A DNA stretch of 13,916 nucleotides, taken from positions 1 to 13,916 of the forward strand of contig JAITOO010000150.1 in assembly GCA_031289875.1 (NCBI GenBank), written 5' to 3'. Made by a program: the position numbers and the translations under genes. The notes beneath the pieces were generated by a model. It saw only the letters and a program-made list of their open reading frames with translations, ran no database searches and was not told the origin of the DNA. This document shows positions 1-5,577 of the stretch, piece by piece (within the stretch, counting starts at the first letter, position 1; each line of letters starts with the position of its first letter). Source of the DNA: Flavobacteriaceae bacterium (GTDB lineage: Bacteria > Bacteroidota > Bacteroidia > Flavobacteriales > Weeksellaceae).

Positions 1-1
1 T

Positions 2-367
2 GACGAAAATAATCCGAAGTGTAATTGTTTCACAGAACGAGCAAGAACTGTTGAAGAAAATCAGAAATTCAAAGGCTCTAAACCTGATTATGTGCTGTAT
101 TCTTCCGAAACTCTAAAACAGATTGCCATTATTGAAGCCAAACGACCGGGAGTTAGTTTGGAAAAAGCATTAGAACAAGGCATTACAAAATACGCACAAC
201 CGTTGAATGTGAAAATCGTTTTTGTTACCGATGGCTTGTTTATACAGGCATATCATTTGGACGACAAAGATTTTTTGTATTATAATTCTGAATTGGTAAC
301 AGAATTTTTGCCCGAAAAACGGTTGCAGTTGTTTATTGAAAATGGCATGGGAAGAATATTTTACTAA
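2..367 (+). pseudogene. N-terminal nuclease fragment of a restriction-modification enzyme (5' end outside window)
   Basis: The reading frame is open from the left edge (codon at base 2) to a TAA at 365-367, giving 121 visible residues; a GTG at 92 is an internal codon, not a convincing start. The visible part has KPDYVLY, then IAIIEAKRPG about 15 residues later, which fits the D...ExK core of PD-(D/E)xK nucleases as found at the N-terminus of HsdR and of fused nuclease-methyltransferase (type IIG-like) proteins. It continues with alternating beta/alpha stretches (VKIVFVTDG, FIQAYHL) usual for that fold. After about LFIEN (near base 340) homology-like wording stops and the frame ends nine residues later. 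No methyltransferase or helicase motifs follow, whereas intact relatives continue for hundreds of residues. I therefore read it as a truncated, probably inactive enzyme. The family assignment is from motif recognition only; a short stand-alone nuclease is the alternative. Confidence 0.6.
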
Positions 368-485
368 CTATAAGGCAGAATGTAGTAATTTTGTCAGTCA
401 GATTGCAGAGACCGATAAGGAAATCGACAGGATGGTGTATGCGTTGTATGGGCTGACGGAGGAGGAAATAAAAATAATAGAATAA
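342..485 (+). pseudogene. C-terminal fragment of an Eco57I/type IIG-like restriction-modification enzyme
   Basis: In the frame one base on from the preceding fragment, ATG at 342 opens 47 codons ending at TAA 483-485. The peptide begins MAWEEYFTNYK and ends IDRMVYALYGLTEEEIKIIE. That ending (EID.xVY.LYGLTEEEI.I.E) is a hallmark of the extreme C-terminus of Eco57I-type bifunctional methyltransferase/nucleases, and the WEEYF segment normally lies about 20 residues upstream in the same proteins. The frame is open only back to about base 300, and no target-recognition or methyltransferase sequence precedes it. Together with the overlapping nuclease fragment this looks like one gene that lost its middle, or two remnants joined by recombination, with the junction at about 300-345. 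No function is expected, although a 47-residue peptide could in principle be made. Confidence 0.55.
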
Positions 486-548
486 TAAATAATCCCCTTA
501 AAAACACAGTCTAATATTTTGATTATCAATAAATTATATTCAAAAATA

Positions 549-580
549 TTTACCTAAATGATGCAATTTCAATAACTTTG
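549..580 (+). promoter_or_regulatory. Bacteroidota-type promoter for the candidate small RNA
   Basis: TAACTTTG at 573-580 is a perfect TAnnTTTG -7 box. Exactly 20 nt upstream is TTTA (549-552), three of four bases of the TTTG -33 element; the same 20-nt spacing is seen at the parE and symporter promoters here. The expected transcription start is about 585-587, immediately before the first stem of the candidate RNA. No protein gene follows on this strand before the convergent tRNA. Confidence 0.5.
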
Positions 581-585
581 CGGGA

Positions 586-707
586 GAAAAGCGGTAACTG
601 ATATACCATATTTTTTTCAGTAAAGCCTTTCCACCGCTTTGCCAGTCGGGCGGATAAATACAAGACGTGCTGCATGAGCAGCCGTCAGAGAGTAAGATTC
701 TTTTTTT
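586..707 (+). ncRNA. Candidate structured small RNA, family unknown
   Basis: This lies in the 330-base gap between the restriction remnant and the tRNA; bases 486-548 show nothing I can name. The sequence downstream of the promoter folds well by eye. AAAGCGGT (588-595) pairs perfectly with ACCGCTTT (633-640), and inside it ACTGA (597-601) pairs with TCAGT (617-621). A second hairpin, GACG-t-GCTGC/GCAGC-CGTC with an ATGA loop (664-686), follows, and a run of seven T at 701-707 may mark the 3' end, though it sits 14 nt beyond the stem and so is not a textbook terminator. The RNA would be about 120 nt, stand-alone, and convergent with tRNA-Thr. The Bacteroidota 6S-type RNAs are one possibility on size and autonomy, but the two-hairpin layout is not an obvious 6S rod. 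A short reading frame overlapping the second hairpin is an alternative. Confidence 0.4.
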
Positions 708-774
708 CATTTGCGCTTCATTTTGTTAATGTTTTTGTTAACGTTTGAATCTTCAATGTTGGAAAAATATTTTT

Positions 775-810
775 AAAAAATCTTAAAACCTAATGTGGTA
801 AAGGTTTTAA
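775..810 (-). terminator. Rho-independent terminator of tRNA-Thr
   Basis: On the minus strand, TTAAAACC (810-803) and GGTTTTAA (790-783) form a perfect 8-bp stem with a 12-nt loop, followed at once by GA and six T (780-775). It starts five bases beyond the tRNA discriminator base, which is the usual place. In the plus direction the stem is not followed by a T run, so it should act mainly on the tRNA transcript. Confidence 0.7.
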
Positions 811-815
811 TATTG

Positions 816-887
816 AGCCTCCTACAAGATTTGAACTTGCGACCTATTGTTTACGAAACAATTGCTCTACCGCTGAGCTAAGGAGGC
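816..887 (-). tRNA. tRNA-Thr (anticodon CGT)
   Basis: The minus strand folds into a complete 72-nt cloverleaf. The acceptor stem is GCCTCCT/AGGAGGC, the D arm GCTC-AGCGGTA-GAGC, the anticodon stem ATTGT/ACAAT with loop TTCGTAA, the variable loop AGGTC, and the T arm GCAAG-TTCAAAT-CTTGT (its first pair is G-U). The anticodon CGT (853-855 on the plus strand) reads ACG, so this is a threonine isoacceptor. The discriminator is U, and the CCA end is not encoded. It has its own promoter box and terminator, so it is probably transcribed alone, although the symporter gene lies 63 bp upstream on the same strand and could read through. Confidence 0.95.
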
Positions 888-906
888 TTGTCCCTTTTAG
901 CGGGTG

Positions 907-914
907 CAAAAATA
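907..914 (-). promoter_or_regulatory. -7 promoter box of tRNA-Thr
   Basis: The minus strand reads TATTTTTG, a perfect TAnnTTTG box, 19 nt before the tRNA 5' end, so the primary transcript would carry a leader of roughly 12 nt. A TTG (940-938) 23 nt upstream may be the -33 element; the spacing is slightly long. CGGGT (901-905) and ACCCG (930-934) flank the box as an inverted repeat of unknown meaning. Confidence 0.55.
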
Positions 915-950
915 AAAAATATTATTTAAACCCGTATCAATTTTTTGAAA

Positions 951-2282
951 TTATTTATTCACTTTCGGTTCTTTCACCAAAAGCCACAAGAGGGCGGAAA
1001 CGAGCAGAGAAAATCCGCTGATTTCAAATATGATGCTCTTGTCTGCCGCATCTTTGATGACCGATCCCAAGTAGGAACTCGACACTAATTGAGGCAGCAC
1101 AACCGATAAATTGAAAATTCCCATAAACAGCCCGACCGTTTTCGGGCTTACCTGCTGAGACATGATTGCAAAAGGAAGGCTCACAATAGCCGCCCAGCCG
1201 ATACCTGCAATAATCATGAAAATATATACGGAATAAAAAACAAACCGTTTGCCGAAAAGACTTACTTCTCCAAAACTGATGTTGCCGTAGTAAATAATTC
1301 CAAAATATGCCAAAGCCATGATAAACAGACAGAGAAAATGCGTTTTTACTTTCCCTATTTTTTCCGTCAAAGGATCCAAAATAAAGGCAGGAAGCAATGC
1401 TCCTATCAAATTCAGCAGTAAAAACGAAATGGAAATAATACTTCCAATTTGATTGTTGATGTCGGTTTTCTCGCTTTCAGAAAGGTTTTGCGAAGCGGCA
1501 ACGACAAATTCGGGGAATCGGTTCTGCACATAGGCAAACATATAAACAAACATCGTTTGAACGCCTAACCACGTGAAAAAGTGCGCAATAAATAATTTGA
1601 TAAAGTTGGGATAATCCGTTTTTCGGTATTCTGTTACGGTTTCATCTTGCAGATTTTCTGTTGCCTGTGCGCCCAAATGACGAGGTTCTTCAATGAAAAA
1701 CATCGGCAAGACGGACATCACAAATACCAGAAATACGGCAATATAAATCAGGTTTATATTGCCCCAAACAGCGCCGATAGCATAAGCCAGCACGCCGAAA
1801 GACCCTGAAACGGTCTGCATAATCGTATAGCCTTTGGTTCGTTTTTCTTCCGTTGTAACGTCGGCGATAATAGAGCGCGTCGGGTTGAAACTGATGTTAA
1901 TCGAAAGGTCTAAGGTCAGAGCCACAATCACGGCAACCACAAAAAGGCTGACGCCGCTTTTCTCGTGGATAAAACCAATGTTCGGCAAAGCCAGCAAAGA
2001 GAGAGCGGCTAAAACGCCTCCGATGAAAATAAAAGGTTTCCGCCGTCCGCCCCAAAACCAAACGTTGTCGCTGATAAGCCCGATAATCACCTGTCCCAAG
2101 ATTCCGGCAGTGGGACCTGCCGCCCAAACCAAACCGATTTTGTCGATTTCCAAATGATATTGGGTAGATAAAATCCAACTGAGCGCTGAAATTTGTACGG
2201 AAAGAGCAAACCCCATCGCTGTGGAAGGGAAACTCAATAATGACAGGAAACTGTTAGTTAGTTTTTTTTGTATTGATAACAT
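951..2282 (-). CDS. GPH/SLC45-like sugar:cation symporter (major facilitator superfamily)
   Basis: A 443-residue inner-membrane protein with about 12 hydrophobic segments, the normal length for the family. Between the second and third segments is G-L-I-S-D (68-72) then GGRRKPFI (78-85), the major facilitator motif A in the form seen in sucrose/maltose-type GPH and SLC45 carriers (RRRPFI). NPTRSIIADVTTEEKR (133-148) in the following loop is also family-like, with acidic residues such as D141 that could couple transport to protons or sodium. The likely job is uptake of a sugar or glycoside; the substrate cannot be told, and no glycosidase or TonB-dependent receptor gene lies beside it. The ATG at 2282 is 22 nt from a promoter box, which fits the short leaders elsewhere here. 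The gene stands alone between parC and tRNA-Thr, both on the same strand. Regulation by a DNA-binding repressor is suggested by a palindrome in its promoter. Confidence 0.8.
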   Translation of the reverse strand: MLSIQKKLTNSFLSLLSFPSTAMGFALSVQISALSWILSTQYHLEIDKIGLVWAAGPTAGILGQVIIGLISDNVWFWGGRRKPFIFIGGVLAALSLLALPNIGFIHEKSGVSLFVVAVIVALTLDLSINISFNPTRSIIADVTTEEKRTKGYTIMQTVSGSFGVLAYAIGAVWGNINLIYIAVFLVFVMSVLPMFFIEEPRHLGAQATENLQDETVTEYRKTDYPNFIKLFIAHFFTWLGVQTMFVYMFAYVQNRFPEFVVAASQNLSESEKTDINNQIGSIISISFLLLNLIGALLPAFILDPLTEKIGKVKTHFLCLFIMALAYFGIIYYGNISFGEVSLFGKRFVFYSVYIFMIIAGIGWAAIVSLPFAIMSQQVSPKTVGLFMGIFNLSVVLPQLVSSSYLGSVIKDAADKSIIFEISGFSLLVSALLWLLVKEPKVNK

Positions 2283-2304
2283 GACTGTTCAAATTTTTAT
2301 CGGG

Positions 2305-2336
2305 TAAATTTAGTGTATTTTATACACCGGTTCAAA
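2305..2336 (-). promoter_or_regulatory. Promoter of the symporter gene with a palindromic operator candidate in the spacer
   Basis: On the minus strand TTTG (2336-2333) is followed after exactly 20 nt by TAAATTTA (2312-2305), which matches TAnnTTTG at seven of eight positions. The spacer contains GTGTATAAAATACAC (2327-2313), a 15-bp inverted repeat with 6-bp perfect arms around three bases. Its place between the -33 and -7 boxes is where a repressor would block RNA polymerase. It is not followed by T on either side, so it is not a terminator for parC. Confidence 0.5.
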
Positions 2337-2364
2337 GAAAATTCACCTAATATTTGTCAGGTTT

Positions 2365-4956
2365 TTAGTCAAAAAGGTTAATTTGTTCGCCTCTGTCTGG
2401 ATCGTCTTCGTCAAAATTATTGCTATCTTCTTCTGGTTCAGGTTCTTCTGTTGATTCAGGTTCAGGAATTTCTTCTTCTCTGACTTGAATGTTTTTTATT
2501 TTCTCTTTTGACAACTGATTTCCTTGTGCCTTGATTCCTTTCACAGTAATAAATTCTTCCAAATCAACGATTTCCTCAGGTTTGTCTTTCCCAAAATTGA
2601 TTTCTGCAATGAGTTTCCAGCCCGTTCCGACCCATTCAATAAAAGATTTTGGGTGTTCAGAAACGAAGAACACTTGCGGATTCATCGTGTCATCAACTAA
2701 AAACCTCTTAATGTAATAGATAGACTTTTCGCCGTCGTAATAAATACAGCAAATCGGTTTTTCAGAATTCCATTTTTCCAATATGAGCAAATCGTTGTCA
2801 AAATGGTTCATTAAATCAAAAGTATGAAGTTTGGCAATGCCTTGTGGGTTGATTGTCAGAATCTTATCATTCCCTCTAAATGCTCCCAAATACGTCCCGC
2901 GACCGTCGGCGTTGAGCCTTTGAATGGATTCGTCAAACCAGATTTTTCGCGGCGCAAGAGTGGAAACGCCTGTTTCTTTCAGTTCAATTTTCTTTATGTA
3001 GTTTTTGGAGACGAGATTTCCTTTGGAAGCCCTCCCTTTAATTGCAAGTTCTGAAAAATCAATGTCAAATTTCAGTTTTTTCAGTCGCTGGCTGGGTTTC
3101 AGCATGATGGCAACGACTTCTGCTTCGCCGTTCGGATTGGCGGAAAAATACTGAATTTCAGAGCCTTTGGTTTCCGAAGCGAGGCTGTACTCCTTGTCCC
3201 GCGTGATTGCCGTTACAGGAAAGCGTTTCATATACCAAGGACCTGTTTTTCCTTCGCGGTAAATCAAATTGTAAATGGTGCGGTTGTCGTTCTTTTTCCA
3301 TACTCCAACGTGGGTAATGTTCTTTCCGACAAAGGTTTTGGAATCGACTTTGGTAACGAGCATCATACCGTCTTGACGGAAAACGATAATATCGTCAATG
3401 TCGGAACAGTCGAACAGATATTCATCTTTTTTCAGCGAAGAGCCGATAAATCCTTCTTCACGGTTCACGTAGAACTTCACATTGGCGACCGCCACTTTTG
3501 CAGCATCAATGTTGTCAAAGGTTCTGATTTCTGTTTTGCGTTCCCTGCCCTTGCCGTATTTTTTCTTGATGTTTGTAAAATATTCAATCGTATATTCAAT
3601 CAAATTTGACAAATGGTGCTTGACTTCCTTGATTTTTCCTTCCAGCGCCTGAATATCGTTTTCGGCTTTGCCCAAATCAAATTTGGTAATTCTTTTAATT
3701 TTAATTTCGGTCAGTTTCAAGATGTCTTCTTCCGTAACTTCGCGAAGCAGGTGAGCCGTAAACGGCTTCAACTCAAGGTCAATCGTCGGTACGACTTCTT
3801 CCCAACTTTCCAACTCTTCAATTTTATGATAGATGCGGTTTTCGATGAAAATTCGTTCCAATGAAGAAAAATGCCATTGTTCCTGCAATTCACCCAATTC
3901 AAATTCGAGTTCTTTTTTGAGCAATCCGACGGTATGGTCTGTATTTCGACGCAGAATTTCCGAAACGGTCAGAAATTCGGGTTTATCGACATCAATAACG
4001 CAGGCGTTGGGCGAAATAGAAATTTCGCAGTCGGTGAAAGCGTACAAAGCGTCGATCATCTTGTCGGGAGAAACGTCGTTTGCCAAGTGAATCAGAATTT
4101 CCACTTCGGCGGCGGTGTTGTCTTCTACTTTTTTAATTTTGATTTTGCCTTTATCGTTGGCTTTCAGAATGCTGTCGATGAGCGAACTTGTATTCGTTCC
4201 GTACGGAATTTCGTTAATTATTAAGAATCCTTTTTCAGGATTGTAAATTCTTGCCCGTGCACGGATTTTTCCGCCGCGCTCGCCGTCGTTGTAGTTGGAA
4301 ATATCAACGAGTCCTCTTGTTTGAAAATCAGGATATAAGACAAAAGATTTTCCTTTTAAATGGGCAATGGAAGCGTCTATCAATTCGTTGAAATTGTGAG
4401 GCAAAACTTTGGTCGAAAGTCCAACGGCGATTCCTTCCACGCCTTGCGAAAGCAGAAGCGGAAATTTTATCGGCAGGTTTTCGGGTTCTTTGTTTCGTCC
4501 GTCGTAGGAGGGCTGCCAGACGGTGGTTTTGGAATTGAAAGCGACTTCCAGCGCAAAGGGCGTGAGGCGGGACTCGATGTACCGCGCCGCTGCTGCGGGG
4601 TCTCCTGTATAGATATTCCCCCAATTTCCCTGAGGGTCAATCAGTAATTCTTTTTGTCCGAGCTGGACAATAGCGTCCGAGATGGAAGCATCGCCGTGAG
4701 GGTGGTATTTCATGGTATTGCCGACTATATTGGCAACTTTGTTGTACCGCCCGTCTTCCAACTCTTTCATTGAGTGAAGGATGCGTCTCTGCACGGGTTT
4801 CAGTCCGTCATAAATGGAGGGAATCGCCCGTTCTAATATTACATAAGAAGCATAGTCCAGAAACCAGTTTTGGTACATTCCGGAAACTTTGGTAATGCTT
4901 TCTTTGGGTGTCTGTTGGTGTTCGTTTTTTTCTTCGTTATTATTATGTACTTCCAT
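2365..4956 (-). CDS. parC: DNA topoisomerase IV subunit A
   Basis: An 863-residue protein that forms the DNA-cleaving half of the A2B2 topoisomerase IV, which unlinks daughter chromosomes. The breakage-reunion domain is clear: LDYASYVILERAIP near the N-terminus, the helix HPHGDASISDA (85-95), and the catalytic pair R125-Y126 in AAARYIE; Y126 would form the DNA phosphotyrosine. A long coiled region and a C-terminal beta-pinwheel of about 300 residues follow. The GyrA box of gyrase is absent, though KGRASKGN is a loose relic, which together with the adjacent parE supports topoisomerase IV over gyrase. The quinolone-contact serine position is alanine (A90), while the acidic partner (D94) is kept. 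The tail from about 827 is rich in Glu, Asp and Pro and ends QINLFD. The start at 4956 overlaps the upstream gene by 14 bp, so translation is probably coupled; homologues have similar short polar leaders before GMYQNWF. Confidence 0.93.
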   Translation of the reverse strand: MEVHNNNEEKNEHQQTPKESITKVSGMYQNWFLDYASYVILERAIPSIYDGLKPVQRRILHSMKELEDGRYNKVANIVGNTMKYHPHGDASISDAIVQLGQKELLIDPQGNWGNIYTGDPAAAARYIESRLTPFALEVAFNSKTTVWQPSYDGRNKEPENLPIKFPLLLSQGVEGIAVGLSTKVLPHNFNELIDASIAHLKGKSFVLYPDFQTRGLVDISNYNDGERGGKIRARARIYNPEKGFLIINEIPYGTNTSSLIDSILKANDKGKIKIKKVEDNTAAEVEILIHLANDVSPDKMIDALYAFTDCEISISPNACVIDVDKPEFLTVSEILRRNTDHTVGLLKKELEFELGELQEQWHFSSLERIFIENRIYHKIEELESWEEVVPTIDLELKPFTAHLLREVTEEDILKLTEIKIKRITKFDLGKAENDIQALEGKIKEVKHHLSNLIEYTIEYFTNIKKKYGKGRERKTEIRTFDNIDAAKVAVANVKFYVNREEGFIGSSLKKDEYLFDCSDIDDIIVFRQDGMMLVTKVDSKTFVGKNITHVGVWKKNDNRTIYNLIYREGKTGPWYMKRFPVTAITRDKEYSLASETKGSEIQYFSANPNGEAEVVAIMLKPSQRLKKLKFDIDFSELAIKGRASKGNLVSKNYIKKIELKETGVSTLAPRKIWFDESIQRLNADGRGTYLGAFRGNDKILTINPQGIAKLHTFDLMNHFDNDLLILEKWNSEKPICCIYYDGEKSIYYIKRFLVDDTMNPQVFFVSEHPKSFIEWVGTGWKLIAEINFGKDKPEEIVDLEEFITVKGIKAQGNQLSKEKIKNIQVREEEIPEPESTEEPEPEEDSNNFDEDDPDRGEQINLFD

Positions 4957-5491
4957 TCAATTTTAGTTCACCGGATGTTCCTTTTTGAACATCGTTATCT
5001 TCGTTTGGCGCGTCAAAGATAGTAACTTTGTTGTTTTCATGAAGCATCTTGTTTAAAGAAATTTTTAAATTTGCCACATCTTTTCTGTCGAGATAGCTGA
5101 TATTAAAACTTAATTTTGAGCGGCCGTGGCTACCTCTTCTGCTTTTGATGTAAATTTCCAACGTCCGTTTAAATAAAAAATGATAGTTAATGGAAAATTT
5201 TGTCAGTTTCTCTTTGGGGAAATCTGCCGAATGTTCTCTTGTCAGCGAGAAAGGCAGGGCTTTTTCATTTTGAATAATCAACGTTTCTCCATTGCTGTCG
5301 TATTTGAAAAACGGCGCCCCCAAGTAGTTGAGACACAGAAGAGAAACTAAACATACGGCAGCAACAATAATATCATAGCTTCTAATTTCTATCCTTAAAA
5401 AAAAGAAAACAATACTGGTAGCCAATCCAATTAACAACAAAATGTTAAGGATAGCAACTTTGTTCCTTGTAGCTCGGTTTTGCAGTTTCAT
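4943..5491 (-). CDS. Two-span membrane protein between parE and parC, function unknown
   Basis: I do not recognise this 182-residue protein beyond a hypothetical of this genomic position. It has a short basic N-terminus, two closely spaced hydrophobic helices (about 12-32 and 39-58) with a tight turn, then about 95 residues predicted to be cytoplasmic and beta-rich (about 60-155, for example ETLIIQNEKALPFSL and RTLEIYIKSRRG), and a polar C-terminal tail. That arrangement resembles small membrane proteins with a PH-like domain, which is inference from pattern only. Both termini should face the cytoplasm. Its stop lies 14 bp inside parC and it starts 86 bp after the parE stop, so it is very likely co-transcribed with both. 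No convincing promoter of its own is visible: AATATTTG (5529-5522, minus strand) is one base off the -7 consensus but has no -33 partner. Confidence 0.7.
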   Translation of the reverse strand: MKLQNRATRNKVAILNILLLIGLATSIVFFFLRIEIRSYDIIVAAVCLVSLLCLNYLGAPFFKYDSNGETLIIQNEKALPFSLTREHSADFPKEKLTKFSINYHFLFKRTLEIYIKSRRGSHGRSKLSFNISYLDRKDVANLKISLNKMLHENNKVTIFDAPNEDNDVQKGTSGELKLNGST

Positions 5492-5540
5492 TTTTATTTA
5501 TTATGTATGATTAATGTCGGTCAAATATTTTTTCACATAT

Positions 5541-5560
5541 ATTTTTAGACATTTTTAGAC
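5541..5560. repeat. 10-bp perfect tandem duplication between parE and the membrane gene
   Basis: ATTTTTAGAC occurs twice in succession (5541-5550 and 5551-5560) in the 86-bp gap. There are only two copies and no dyad symmetry, so it may be a replication slip or a paired binding site. Confidence 0.6.
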
Positions 5561-5577
5561 TTAACGTAACACTATAC

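Noticed and set aside
2..485. An intact or new defence system at the left edge
   Set aside because: Both pieces are fragments in different frames without methyltransferase, helicase or specificity sequence between them.
486..815. tRNA-linked integration site with attachment repeats
   Set aside because: I found no copy of the tRNA 3' end in the flanking sequence, and no integrase or insertion sequence is present.
901..934. CGGGT...ACCCG inverted repeat as the symporter terminator
   Set aside because: The loop is over 20 nt, no T run follows, and the region holds the tRNA promoter box.
1834..2178. Open frames on both strands overlapping the symporter gene
   Set aside because: They lie in other frames of a clear transporter gene and show no family motif.
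2313..2327. The palindrome as a terminator of parC
   Set aside because: Only a 6-bp A/T-rich stem and no T run follows on the minus strand; its place inside a promoter explains it better.
3310..4224. Several open frames of 80-120 codons on the plus strand opposite parC
   Set aside because: They are antisense shadows of a strongly conserved gene, with Phe/Asn-rich low-complexity translations and no recognisable domain.
2365..4956. Assignment of this gene as gyrA
   Set aside because: There is no GyrA box (QRRGGKG-like), the C-terminal domain is divergent, and the gene is grouped with parE.
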